Assembly: GCA_049423065.1 (NCBI GenBank)
Contig: JBMSQB010000004.1
Span: forward strand, 48,677-112,676
Direction of reading: 5' to 3'
Length of the DNA stretch: 64,000 bases
Source of the DNA: SYIM01 sp041182885
Lineage (GTDB): Bacteria > Pseudomonadota > Gammaproteobacteria > Burkholderiales > Burkholderiaceae_E
Within the stretch, counting starts at the first letter, position 1. Every line of letters begins with the position of its first letter. Below, in pieces: positions 44,829 through 53,071 of this stretch. The translations under genes and the position numbers were made by a program. The notes under the pieces are model-generated. The model was not told the DNA's origin and searched no databases. It saw nothing but the letters and a program-made list of their open reading frames with translations.

Positions 44829-46148
44829 ATGATGACCGCCGAAGACAATGATCTCCTCTGCCGCGTGGTGGGCGATGCGCCCATGGGCCAGTTGATGCGC
44901 CGGCACTGGCAGCCGGTCTGCCTCAGCGAGGAAGTGCTTGATCCGGACGGCCCGCCGGTGAAGGCCCGCGTTTTTGGTGAAGATCTGGTGGTGTTTCGCG
45001 ATAGCGACGGCCGGGTGGGCGTACTCGATGAACGCTGCCCGCACCGTCGGGCCTCGCTGGTGTACGGCAGAAACGAGGAAGGCGGCCTGCGGTGCCTCTA
45101 CCACGGTTGGAAGTTCGACGTCTCGGGCAAGGTGCTCGAGATGGTCTCGGAACCGGCGGCCAGCGGATTCGCCGATCGCATCACCCACCGCAGCTACCCG
45201 TGCCTGGAATGGGCGGGTCTGGTGTGGGGCTGGTTCGGTCCGGCTGACCAGGTGCCCCAATTTGTGCCGCCGCGCTGGGCGCCGACGGCCGAAGCGCGGG
45301 TCAGCATCGCGAAGGTGCTCATCCCCTGCAACTGGGCGCAGATTCTCGAGGGCGCGATCGATTCTGCGCACAGCTCCAGTCTGCATTCATCCGACATGGT
45401 GCCGGCGCGGGTTGACGGGGCCAAAGCCACCTCGCAGCTCTGGCTGCGACCGTCCACCGACAAGGCGCCGCGCCTGCAGGTGGACATGGACACCTACGGC
45501 TTTCGCTATGCCGCCATCCGCCGACCGATCAAGGATGCCGCCTCGCAGGATTACATCCGCTCCACCGTTTTCGTGGCGCCGGCCACGGTGCTGATTCCCC
45601 CGAACAATCTCTACAACGTTGCCAACATCAACGTTCCGATGGATGACACCAGCACGGCTTTCTATTTCATCGCCTGGGGGCATCCGTCGCAGACCCCGGA
45701 AGTGGAAACCTGGCGCAAGTTTCTTCGGCAGACAGTGGGGGTCGATCTCGACAGCGAGTACCGGCCGCTTCGCACCGAAGCCAACCGCTTCTGGCAGGAC
45801 CGTCAGGCGATGAAGGCGGGCAACTTCACCGGCATCACCGGTTTTCCGAACCAGGACATTGCGATGTGGCTCACGATGGGGCCGATCGCCGACCGTCACA
45901 ACGACCGCCTGGGGGCGAGCGACCTCGCGATCGTTGAGTTCCGGCGCCAGATGCTGGCGGCGGTACGTGCGTTTTCTGAAGGTTCCCCCGCGATCGGCAC
46001 GGGCAACCAGGCGATTCCGCTCCACGTCTGTTCCTATCAGGCCATCGTGCCCAAGAGTGTCGACTGGCGCGCCTTTGATACGCGCTACGTCTGGCCCGAC
46101 GGCACGGAGCGGCCCGCGCTCGAGCCGTCTAATGCCGGCCGCCCCTGA
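44829..46148 (+). CDS. Rieske oxygenase, phthalate 4,5-dioxygenase-type alpha subunit
   Basis: The 439-residue protein has a Rieske [2Fe-2S] domain (C70, H72, C89, H92: CPHRRAS and CLYHGWKFD) and a mononuclear iron site with D178, H181 and H186 (IDSAHSSSLH). Length and layout match the oxygenases of phthalate 4,5-dioxygenase and related aromatic-acid enzymes. It would add two oxygens to the ring at positions 4 and 5 with electrons from the PDR-type reductase at 48917-49897. The ATG at 44829 follows a promoter and operator; a second ATG is the next codon. The decarboxylase gene follows after about 75 bases. Phthalate is inferred from the whole gene set. Confidence 0.88.
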   Translation: MMTAEDNDLLCRVVGDAPMGQLMRRHWQPVCLSEEVLDPDGPPVKARVFGEDLVVFRDSDGRVGVLDERCPHRRASLVYGRNEEGGLRCLYHGWKFDVSGKVLEMVSEPAASGFADRITHRSYPCLEWAGLVWGWFGPADQVPQFVPPRWAPTAEARVSIAKVLIPCNWAQILEGAIDSAHSSSLHSSDMVPARVDGAKATSQLWLRPSTDKAPRLQVDMDTYGFRYAAIRRPIKDAASQDYIRSTVFVAPATVLIPPNNLYNVANINVPMDDTSTAFYFIAWGHPSQTPEVETWRKFLRQTVGVDLDSEYRPLRTEANRFWQDRQAMKAGNFTGITGFPNQDIAMWLTMGPIADRHNDRLGASDLAIVEFRRQMLAAVRAFSEGSPAIGTGNQAIPLHVCSYQAIVPKSVDWRAFDTRYVWPDGTERPALEPSNAGRP

Positions 46149-46223
46149 CCCGCGCGCGACGCCCGGATCAGTTCGCCTCAACCAGCCATGCGCCGATCGG
46201 GCGCCGACAGGAGAACCCTTTCC

Positions 46224-47213
46224 ATGAACAAGCTTCGCATCTCGGTGGCGGTCGGCGATTACGACCGGACGCGTCCTCTGGTGGACGGCCGCGTGCAGGT
46301 CGACGGCGCCGACCCGGTGTACATGCTGCTTACGCCTGAAGAGATGTTCTTCCGCTCGATGCGGCATGAATCATTCGATGTCTGCGAGCTTTCGTTTTCA
46401 AGCTACGCGGTGCGCACCGCGCGCGGTGACTGCCCGTATGTGGCGATCCCGGTCTTTCTGTCGCGCATGTTTCGCCACACCTCCATCTATGTGCGCAAGG
46501 ACCGTATCCGTCGCCCGGAAGACCTGAAGGGACGACGGATGGGGTTGCCTGAATATCAGCTCACCGCCAATGTCTGGGCGCGTGCAATCCTCCAGGACGA
46601 TTACGGCGTGGCGCCCGAAGATATCCGTTGGGTGCGAGGCGGCATTGAAACACCGGGACGGCCGGAAAAGATCGCGCTCAACCTCCCGCCCGGGGTGGTG
46701 ATCGAGTCGGCGCCCGAGGGCATGACCATCAGCGAGCTTCTGAATCGTGGTGACATCGACGGCTTCATGGCGCCGCGCCCGCCGTCTCGCGAGGCGCTCG
46801 CCAATCCTGCCATCGGCTGGCTGTTCGACGACCCGACCGCGACCGCCAAGGACTACTTCCGTCGAACCGGCATCTTCCCGATCATGCATGTGGTGGGGGT
46901 GCGCAAGACGCTGGTGGATGCACATCCCTGGTTGCCTGGCGCGCTCCAGAAAGCGTTCAATGCTGCCAAGGATGTTGCGCTCGAAGCGCTGAACGACACG
47001 TCGGCCACCAAGGTCACCATGCCCTTCGTCGAAGAGCAGCTGAAGGCCGCGCGCGACACGCTGGGTCCCGACTACTGGTCCTACGGTGTGGCGGGCAACG
47101 AGCCGGCCATCGACACGTTCCTTCGCCATCACCACTCGCAGGGCCTGTCATCGCGCCGGCTGAGCGTGGAGGAAGTGTTTCACCCGTCTACTTACGAGAG
47201 CTTCGCGGTCTGA
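46224..47213 (+). CDS. 4,5-Dihydroxyphthalate decarboxylase-like protein
   Basis: The 329-residue protein belongs to the family of phthalate-pathway decarboxylases (Pht5/OphC), which share the fold of periplasmic binding proteins but have no signal peptide. Visible blocks are ISVAVGDYDRTRPLVDGRV, ELSFSSYAVRTARGDCPYVAIPVF, RKDRIRRPEDLKGRRMGLPEYQLTANVWARAIL and the C-terminal EEVFHPSTYESFAV. It would convert 4,5-dihydroxyphthalate to protocatechuate in the cytoplasm. A clear AGGAG precedes the ATG at 46224. Its 3' end overlaps the convergent marR gene by 26 bases. Confidence 0.85.
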   Translation: MNKLRISVAVGDYDRTRPLVDGRVQVDGADPVYMLLTPEEMFFRSMRHESFDVCELSFSSYAVRTARGDCPYVAIPVFLSRMFRHTSIYVRKDRIRRPEDLKGRRMGLPEYQLTANVWARAILQDDYGVAPEDIRWVRGGIETPGRPEKIALNLPPGVVIESAPEGMTISELLNRGDIDGFMAPRPPSREALANPAIGWLFDDPTATAKDYFRRTGIFPIMHVVGVRKTLVDAHPWLPGALQKAFNAAKDVALEALNDTSATKVTMPFVEEQLKAARDTLGPDYWSYGVAGNEPAIDTFLRHHHSQGLSSRRLSVEEVFHPSTYESFAV

Positions 47214-47712
47214 CGGCGGGCCCGCCTGGCGGGCCGGTTTCATCGTCGGCCAGGTTCTCGATCATGGTGAGGAGCGCACGACGGGTGCGCGCCACCGTGT
47301 CCGCATCGAGCCCGCGCATGCTGATTCGGTTGACCTCGACCGCAAGCGGCACCAGCTGTTTTTCAAGGGCGCGGCCGGCGGGGGTAAGAAAGACATGCAT
47401 GTTCTTTCGATTGCCCGCAATCTGCCGCCGCTCCACCAGCCCCCTCTCTTCCATGGCCTTCACCGCGGTGAAAGTGGTGGGCTCCATCACGCCGGCCTGC
47501 TCGCTCAGCTCGCGCTGGGTGAGGCCATCGCGGGTCCAGAGCACGCGCAGAAAGGTCCAGTGGCCAAACGACACATCGAGTGGCGCGAGCCGTTGCTGAA
47601 GGGCGCGCATCTGGGCCCGCGCCACGTCTCGTACCAGATGCGCCATGCGGTCGTTGGGCACGGCCTCGCGCCAGTGGCGCAGGATGCTGCCTGCAGCGTG
47701 GTCGCGGTTCAT
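47188..47712 (-). CDS. MarR-family transcriptional regulator
   Basis: The 174-residue protein has the winged helix-turn-helix of MarR: LTQRELSEQAGVMEPTTFTAVKAMEERGLVERR (about 64-96) and a basic wing (GNRKNMHVFLTPAG). MarR dimers bind short palindromes and are usually released by an aromatic ligand. Its start overlaps the stop of the dehydrogenase gene by four bases, so it is made from the reductase operon. Probable binding sites are the two near-identical inverted repeats at 44797-44808 and 49928-49939, which would make it an autoregulated repressor of both transcription units. Confidence 0.9.
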   Translation of the reverse strand: MNRDHAAGSILRHWREAVPNDRMAHLVRDVARAQMRALQQRLAPLDVSFGHWTFLRVLWTRDGLTQRELSEQAGVMEPTTFTAVKAMEERGLVERRQIAGNRKNMHVFLTPAGRALEKQLVPLAVEVNRISMRGLDADTVARTRRALLTMIENLADDETGPPGGPAVRPRSSRK

Positions 47713-48920
47713 GCCGCGCCGGCACGAGGTGGCGTGATGGCGGGCGAGACCTGGCGCGACAGCATGATGTCGCAGCCCTGACGGTCACTTTCCAGAAGCG
47801 CGAGGCACGCTTCCACGGTGGCGCGTGACCAGCGGCCGTCATGAAGCGGCGGCACACCGTCATGGGCGGCTGCGCAGAGCTCGTCGATCACTTCCGAGCG
47901 CGCCACCAGCGGGGTGGGCGCTGCGATGAAACGCGCGCCGTCGTCATTGATCAGCTCGACCCCGCGAGGCGTGAGGCGCAGGTCGCCCTTTTCGCCGCAG
48001 ACCAGCGTCGGCCCGAAATGCTGCCAGGCGGTGGGGGGGCCGATTCGCGCCGGCTGGTATTGGCTCCCGCCGAAATTGCGCTCGGCCTTGAACGCGGCCT
48101 CGGCGGCCTCGTCGGTGACCGCACGCAGGCGCGCTCGTGTCTGCTGATGCGCGCGCTCGGGCTTGGGTTCGCCAAGCTCGCCGATGCCCTCCATCAGGGT
48201 ATCGGTATCGAAGAAGCCGTAGCCGTTGTATGTGACGTTGGCGAACGCGCCCTCTTCAAAGAAAAGAAGCGCGGTGTAGGCGCCTTCAGTGGGGCGCGCC
48301 GGATCCCAGCGGCCAGCCGCCGCGCGCACGCTGCGGATGCGGCCCCCTGCCAGGAGGCGCACGATGTCGAGCTGATGTGCCGCCTGGCTGAACGCCACGC
48401 CGCCGCCGCGAGCGGTGTCAAGCTCTTCCGGACGGCGCGGGCGATACAGAAAATCGGTGAACTGCATGGCGTGCACAAATCGCACGCGACCAATCGTTCC
48501 CTGCCCGATCAGTTCAAGTGCAAGCCGCACCGGCGCGTTGTGGCTGTGGCTGTGCCCCACGATCAGCTGAACGCCTGCGCGCTCGCAGGCATCGACCATG
48601 GCGTCGCAGTCGGCGAGCGTGAGCGCCATGGGCTTTTCCACCAGCACATGTCGGCCGTGACGGGCAGCGAGCTTCACATGTTCAGCGTGCAGGCCATGAG
48701 GCGTGGCGATATAGACCCACTCCACCTCGGGGTTGGCGCACACCGCTTCCGGCGTATCGTGCGGGCAGCCGCCGAATTCGCTCACGAAGCGCTCGCGTGC
48801 ACCGGCCCGCGGGTCGAAGGCGGCCACCAGTCTGACGCGAGGATCGGCGGCAAACGTGGGCACCATCAACGTGAAGGCGCGGCCCATGCCGAGTACGCCC
48901 AGCCTCACCGGCGCGCTCAC
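47709..48920 (-). CDS. Gfo/Idh/MocA-family dehydrogenase (phthalate dihydrodiol dehydrogenase-like)
   Basis: The 403-residue protein has the N-terminal Rossmann motif RLGVLGMGRAF, the family motif VEKPMA (about 93-98) and the C-terminal GFO/IDH domain. In known phthalate clusters (Pht4/OphB) a protein of this family and length oxidises cis-4,5-dihydro-4,5-dihydroxyphthalate. The GTG at 48920 was chosen because it overlaps the reductase stop in a GTGA arrangement and begins just before the Rossmann motif. It is between the reductase gene and marR in an operon with four-base overlaps on both sides. Confidence 0.85.
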   Translation of the reverse strand: MSAPVRLGVLGMGRAFTLMVPTFAADPRVRLVAAFDPRAGARERFVSEFGGCPHDTPEAVCANPEVEWVYIATPHGLHAEHVKLAARHGRHVLVEKPMALTLADCDAMVDACERAGVQLIVGHSHSHNAPVRLALELIGQGTIGRVRFVHAMQFTDFLYRPRRPEELDTARGGGVAFSQAAHQLDIVRLLAGGRIRSVRAAAGRWDPARPTEGAYTALLFFEEGAFANVTYNGYGFFDTDTLMEGIGELGEPKPERAHQQTRARLRAVTDEAAEAAFKAERNFGGSQYQPARIGPPTAWQHFGPTLVCGEKGDLRLTPRGVELINDDGARFIAAPTPLVARSEVIDELCAAAHDGVPPLHDGRWSRATVEACLALLESDRQGCDIMLSRQVSPAITPPRAGAA

Positions 48921-49897
48921 AGCTCGAGCTCCAGGCGCTCGCTCCGGGCTCGCGAGACGCACACCATGATGTGGCTCGCGTGCTCCTCGGGCAGCAGCAC
49001 CAGGTCGCGGTGATCGGCTTCTCCTGCGAGGAGCACGGTCCTGCAAGAGCCGCAGGTGCCGCTTTCGCATGAACTGGGAATGTCGATGCCCTGAGCGCGG
49101 GCAACCTCCAGGATGCTGCGGCCCACCGGCACCTCGAATTCAACGCCGCTTCGCCGACAGGCCACGCGGAAGCCACGGTCATCGGCGCGCGCAGCGGTGT
49201 CGACGCCGAAGCTTTCAAAATGCACCGCGCCCGACGGCCAGTGTCCGGTCATGTCGCGCACGGCCTCCATCAGGCCCGAGGGCCCGCAGCAGTAGACATG
49301 CTGGCCGCTCATGCTGCCCGGCTTCTCGAGGAGGGGCCACAGATCGAACGCCTGATCAGGGTTGCCACCGTCCTGGTGGAGGGTGACGCTTGCCTTCAAC
49401 TCAGGGGAGGTGAGCTGATCGACAAAGGCTGTCGATTCAAGATCGCGGGTGAGGTAGACGAGCCGGAAGCGCCGACTGCCTTCCTCGGCCAGCGCAAGCG
49501 CCATGGCAAGCATGGGCGTGATGCCAATGCCGCCCGCAATCAGCAGGAAACTGCGCGCACGGTCGTCGAGCGGAAACTGGTTGACGGGCGTGCCGATCTG
49601 GAGCGTGTCACCGGGCTTCAAGGACTCGATCATGCTCGAGGACCCGCCACGGCCGGCTGCCTCCCGCTTGACGGCAATCAGGTATCGGCTGGTATCCGAT
49701 TGGGCGCCGCAGAGCGAATACTGGCGCATCATGCCGGCCGGGGTTCGAACGGGAATGTGCGCCCCCGCAGAAAATGCAGGCAAGGCCGAGCCGTCCGGTG
49801 CCTGCAGTTCAAACCGCACGATGTCGCGCGCCACCGGGTCGGCGGCGGTCACGCGCACGGGAAATAGGGACGGGCTTTCGGTCGGGGTAGGTATCAT
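48917..49897 (-). CDS. PDR/VanB-type oxygenase reductase (FMN, NADH, [2Fe-2S])
   Basis: The 326-residue protein has an N-terminal FMN-binding barrel (RQYSLCG), an NAD domain (AGGIGITPMLAMA, about 113-125) and a C-terminal plant-type ferredoxin (CESGTCGSC, with the fourth cysteine in IMVCVSRA). This order is that of phthalate dioxygenase reductase. It passes electrons from NADH to the Rieske oxygenase. The ATG at 49897 was preferred over a TTG at 49906 because it leaves a leader after the predicted promoter. It is the first gene of the reductase-dehydrogenase-marR operon. Confidence 0.9.
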   Translation of the reverse strand: MIPTPTESPSLFPVRVTAADPVARDIVRFELQAPDGSALPAFSAGAHIPVRTPAGMMRQYSLCGAQSDTSRYLIAVKREAAGRGGSSSMIESLKPGDTLQIGTPVNQFPLDDRARSFLLIAGGIGITPMLAMALALAEEGSRRFRLVYLTRDLESTAFVDQLTSPELKASVTLHQDGGNPDQAFDLWPLLEKPGSMSGQHVYCCGPSGLMEAVRDMTGHWPSGAVHFESFGVDTAARADDRGFRVACRRSGVEFEVPVGRSILEVARAQGIDIPSSCESGTCGSCRTVLLAGEADHRDLVLLPEEHASHIMVCVSRARSERLELEL

Positions 49898-49921
49898 CAC
49901 GGCCAACGTTGTCGATCGGTA

Positions 49922-49950
49922 ATTATCTTAGACAGCTAAACATCGCGCAA
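49922..49950 (-). promoter_or_regulatory. Promoter of the reductase-dehydrogenase-marR operon
   Basis: On the minus strand TTGCGC (49945-49950, 3 of 6) and GATAAT (49922-49927, 5 of 6) are separated by the ideal 17 bases. The spacer is largely filled by the 12-base inverted repeat 49928-49939. Transcription would start near 49915. Confidence 0.6.
49928..49939. promoter_or_regulatory. Inverted repeat TTAGACAGCTAA, probable MarR operator 2
   Basis: Four-base arms TTAG/CTAA flank a four-base centre. Its reverse complement, TTAGCTGTCTAA, differs at only one base from operator 1 at 44797-44808. It lies between the -35 and -10 elements of the reductase operon promoter and upstream of the divergent Bug gene, so a bound repressor would block the former. 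Confidence 0.65.
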
Positions 49951-49979
49951 ACGCCGGCGCGCTTGACGGGAGACTTCTC

Positions 49980-50963
49980 ATGCAACTGATCCGTGCCGTG
50001 TCCGCGGCTCTCGCCCTGACCCTCGCGCCCCTCATGGCAGCTGCGCAGTCGGCAGCCCCCGCGGGCTACCCCTCCAAACCAATCCGTCTGATCGTGCCGT
50101 ACGCGGCGGGCGGTCTGCCAGATTCGGTCGCACGCACCGTGGCCCAACGGCTCACCGAGCGGATGGGGCAGTCGGTGGTGATCGATAACCGCCCAGGAGG
50201 CAACGGCGTGATCGCGTTTCAGGTGCTGCAGCAGAGCAGCCCCGGTGATGGTCATGCCTTCATCGTCTCGGATGGCTCGATGCTCTCGATCACGCCGCTG
50301 GTGAATCGTCAGGTGCCCTACCAGGTGGGCAAAGACATCCTGCCGGTGTCGCTCATTGCGCGCTCGCCCCTCTTCGTGGTGGCGCACCCGAAAACCGGGG
50401 TGACCAGTTTTCAGCAGTTCATCGATCTGGTGAAGTCAAAGCCTGATGAATTCACTTATGGCTCATCCGGAATCGGCAGCACCCATCACCTGACGATGGA
50501 GGCCCTGAAAGCTGCGCTGGATCTCAAGGTTCGTCATGTGCCGTTCCGCGGGTCCGGGCAGTCCACTCCTGCGCTGGTCGGCGGGCAGGTGGAGTTTTCG
50601 GTGGCGGCGCTGCCCTCGATGGCCGGGTTCGTGAAGGCGGGGCAGGTCCGCATTCTGGCAAGCAACGCTGCGAGCCGCTCGCCGCAGGCGCCCGATGTGC
50701 CGGCCATCGCCGAGGTGGTACCCGGATTCGATTTCGCGGTGGTGATTGGCGCCATGGCCGCTGCTGGCACACCGCAATGGGCAATCGACCGACTGGCCGG
50801 TGAAATCGCCCAGGTGGTGAAGATGCCTGAAGTCATTCGCACGTTCGATGCTGCCGTGATCGAGCCGGTGGGGGCGGGCCCGGCCGACTATGCCAGGGTG
50901 ATCTCGCGCGAAAATGAATTGATGGCGCGCGCGGCCAAGGCAGCCGACCTCAAGTCCGAGTGA
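49980..50963 (+). CDS. Bug/TctC-family solute-binding protein of the phthalate-type island
   Basis: The 327-residue protein has a Sec signal peptide (cleavage after AAAQ, near 23) and the Bug fold: IRLIVPYAAGGLPDSVART, VIDNRPGGNGVIAFQVLQ and YGSSGIGSTHHL. It captures a small organic acid in the periplasm. It is divergent from the reductase operon and close to operator 2, so it may be induced with the pathway and may bind its aromatic-acid substrate. GGGAG lies upstream of the ATG. No TctAB permease is encoded nearby. Confidence 0.92.
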   Translation: MQLIRAVSAALALTLAPLMAAAQSAAPAGYPSKPIRLIVPYAAGGLPDSVARTVAQRLTERMGQSVVIDNRPGGNGVIAFQVLQQSSPGDGHAFIVSDGSMLSITPLVNRQVPYQVGKDILPVSLIARSPLFVVAHPKTGVTSFQQFIDLVKSKPDEFTYGSSGIGSTHHLTMEALKAALDLKVRHVPFRGSGQSTPALVGGQVEFSVAALPSMAGFVKAGQVRILASNAASRSPQAPDVPAIAEVVPGFDFAVVIGAMAAAGTPQWAIDRLAGEIAQVVKMPEVIRTFDAAVIEPVGAGPADYARVISRENELMARAAKAADLKSE

Positions 50964-50997
50964 TGAGGATCTTGCAAAGACCACCAGGCAGCAGCGC

Positions 50998-51747
50998 TTG
51001 ATTGCCGCCATTTTCGATGCAGCCTTCCCGTGGCCGCTTTTCCTCGGGGCGCTCTTTGCAGGGGGGCTGGTGAAGGGGGCGCTGGGCGTGGGGCTGCCGC
51101 TGGTCAGCACGCCGCTGCTGGGTCTGGGCCTGTCGAGCTATCAGTCCATCTCGCTCCTGGCTGCGCCGGTCGCGCTGTCGAATCTCTACCAGGCGATCGA
51201 CGGCGGACGGATTGTTGAAACGCTCAAGCGCTTCGGCGGGCTCATCGTTGCCCAGTTCATCATCACCATTCTCACGGTCAAGCTCACGCTGGCGCTCTCG
51301 CCCGCGCAGTTGAACGACCTGCTCGCCATCGCGCTCCTCCTGGCTGTGGCGTCCATGGTCTGGCAGCCCACGCTCTCCATCAGCCGTGAAAAGGAGGCCA
51401 GGGTGGGCGTGGTGGTCGGTCTGCTCGCTGGCATTCTGGGCGGTGTCTCGTCGCTCACCGGGCCGGTGACGCTTACCTACCTGCTCGCGCTGCGGCTGGA
51501 TCGCGAAACCTTTGTGAGTTCCATCAGCACCATTTATTTCATTGCTGCGCTCCCGCTCTACGGTGCCCTCATGTGGTACGACCGGATGACCAACACAGAT
51601 CTGGTGCTGTCTGCGGTTGGGCTCTTGCCGATGGCCGCAGGACTCGCCATCGGCAAACGGGTTCGATACCGACTCAACGAACAGCTGTTCCGAAGGCTCC
51701 TTCTCGCATTCCTCACGCTTCTCGCCCTGATACTGCTCTTCAAATGA
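50998..51747 (+). CDS. TauE/SafE-family membrane transporter
   Basis: The 249-residue protein has seven or eight hydrophobic segments and the family features GGLVKGALGVGLPLVSTPLL (about 21-40) and GLLAGILGGVSSLTGPV (about 139-155), the two inverted repeats of TauE/SafE proteins. These move sulfonates, sulfite-like anions or small organic acids. The only in-frame start near the expected N terminus is TTG at 50998. It follows the Bug gene by 34 bases and overlaps the next gene by four bases (ATGA). It could carry the ligand of the Bug protein, which is a guess from order. Confidence 0.85.
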   Translation: MIAAIFDAAFPWPLFLGALFAGGLVKGALGVGLPLVSTPLLGLGLSSYQSISLLAAPVALSNLYQAIDGGRIVETLKRFGGLIVAQFIITILTVKLTLALSPAQLNDLLAIALLLAVASMVWQPTLSISREKEARVGVVVGLLAGILGGVSSLTGPVTLTYLLALRLDRETFVSSISTIYFIAALPLYGALMWYDRMTNTDLVLSAVGLLPMAAGLAIGKRVRYRLNEQLFRRLLLAFLTLLALILLFK

Positions 51748-52199
51748 ATTCGCCCGCCCCGCTTGAATGGACCGATGCGCTCCTGCTTGGCTATCCGGCC
51801 ATGGATCGGCTGCACGAGGAATTTGTCGCCGAGGTGGAGGCGCTGCGAAGCGCGCCAGACGATCAGCTCGCGGCGCGCCTTTCGCAGGTTCGAGACCATC
51901 TCGAGGCGCACTTTGGGCAGGAGGATCAATGGATGCGGGAGACCGGGTTTCCGCCGCGCGACTGTCATATCGACGAACATGCGGCGGTGCTGAATTCGGT
52001 TCGCGAGGTGCAGTCGCTGCTCGCGCAGGGCGGCCACTTTCAGACCTGTCGCGGCCTGGCCGATGAACTTGCCCGCTGGTTTCCCGGCCACGCCGACTAC
52101 CTCGATTCGGCGCTTGCCGCGTGGATGTGCAAGCGCCGCCATGGCGGCAGGCCCGTCGTGGTTCGTCGGACCATTACCTCGGGCGAACCCGCCACCTGA
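51744..52199 (+). CDS. Bacteriohemerythrin-like protein
   Basis: The 151-residue protein has the diiron site pattern of hemerythrins in order: H near 28 (MDRLHEEF), HLEAHFGQED (about 52-61), CHIDEHAAVL (about 73-82) and HADYLD (about 113-118). It is likely to bind oxygen or sense it in the cytoplasm. The start overlaps the TauE/SafE stop (ATGA), so translation is coupled. The C terminus is basic and Arg-rich. Its function with the neighbouring transporter and methyltransferase-fold protein is not clear. Confidence 0.85.
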   Translation: MNSPAPLEWTDALLLGYPAMDRLHEEFVAEVEALRSAPDDQLAARLSQVRDHLEAHFGQEDQWMRETGFPPRDCHIDEHAAVLNSVREVQSLLAQGGHFQTCRGLADELARWFPGHADYLDSALAAWMCKRRHGGRPVVVRRTITSGEPAT

Positions 52200-52213
52200 T
52201 CAGGAGACCGTAC

Positions 52214-53071
52214 ATGGCAGACACCGCTTTCACAAACTCGTCGCGGTTGGCGCGCCGCCAGCTGCTCGCCGCAGTTTCGCTGGGCGCCGCAGGGCTGCCC
52301 GTGCTCGCGCAGTCGTCTGGCACAGCGCCGGATGACGGGCTGGCTGCTGCGGTGGCGGCCACGCATCGCAGTGCCGCCAACCGTGCGCGTGACCGCTGGC
52401 GTCATCCGCTCGAAACGCTGCGCTTTTTCGGGTTGAATGCGTCGCAGAGCGTGGTCGAGATCGCCCCGGGCGCAGGCTGGTACACCGAAATTCTCGCGCC
52501 CTTGCTGCGCGACCGGGGGCGGTTGGTGGCGGCCCATTACTCGCAATCCGATCCCAGTGAATACCGTCGCCGGTCGCGGGCGGTGTTCGACGCATTTCTG
52601 GCCGCCCGTCCCGCGCTCTACGATCGCGTCACCACCGTCACGCTGCCCACCGGTCCGCGCTTCGTCGACCCTGGCATGTCAACGCAGGTGGATGCAGTGC
52701 TCACTTTCCGCAATGTGCACAATTGGGTCACCGATGGCCATCTCGATGACACACTGAAGGCATTTGCATCGGTGCTGAAGCCGGGTGGCGTGCTGGGGGT
52801 GGTGGACCATCGCGCGCCGGCGGGTGCCTCGCTCGACTGGATGATTCGGAGCGGCTACGTCTCGGAAGCGCTGATGGAGGATCGCGCGCGTGCGGCAGGC
52901 TTCCGGCTGGATGCACGAAGCGACATCAACGCCAACCCCAATGACACCCGATACCATGTGAATGGCGTTTGGTCGCTCCCGCCCAGCTTTCGGGGCGGCG
53001 CAGTCGATCGCGAGAAATTTGCCGCGATCGGTGAATCCGATCGCTTCACCCACCGCTATGTCCGGGTCTGA
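52214..53071 (+). CDS. Exported methyltransferase-fold protein with Tat-like signal
   Basis: The 285-residue protein begins with a probable signal peptide containing an RR pair (SRLARRQLLAAVSLGAAG), cleavage near residue 37. The rest has a methyltransferase-like core: SVVEIAPGAGWYTEILAPLL (about 79-98), VDAVLTFRNVHNW and LKPGGVLGVVDHRA. SAM is not normally available in the periplasm, so the function of an exported member is puzzling. GGAG lies upstream of the ATG at 52214. The gene follows the hemerythrin gene by 14 bases and overlaps the HAD gene by 14. Confidence 0.8.
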   Translation: MADTAFTNSSRLARRQLLAAVSLGAAGLPVLAQSSGTAPDDGLAAAVAATHRSAANRARDRWRHPLETLRFFGLNASQSVVEIAPGAGWYTEILAPLLRDRGRLVAAHYSQSDPSEYRRRSRAVFDAFLAARPALYDRVTTVTLPTGPRFVDPGMSTQVDAVLTFRNVHNWVTDGHLDDTLKAFASVLKPGGVLGVVDHRAPAGASLDWMIRSGYVSEALMEDRARAAGFRLDARSDINANPNDTRYHVNGVWSLPPSFRGGAVDREKFAAIGESDRFTHRYVRV

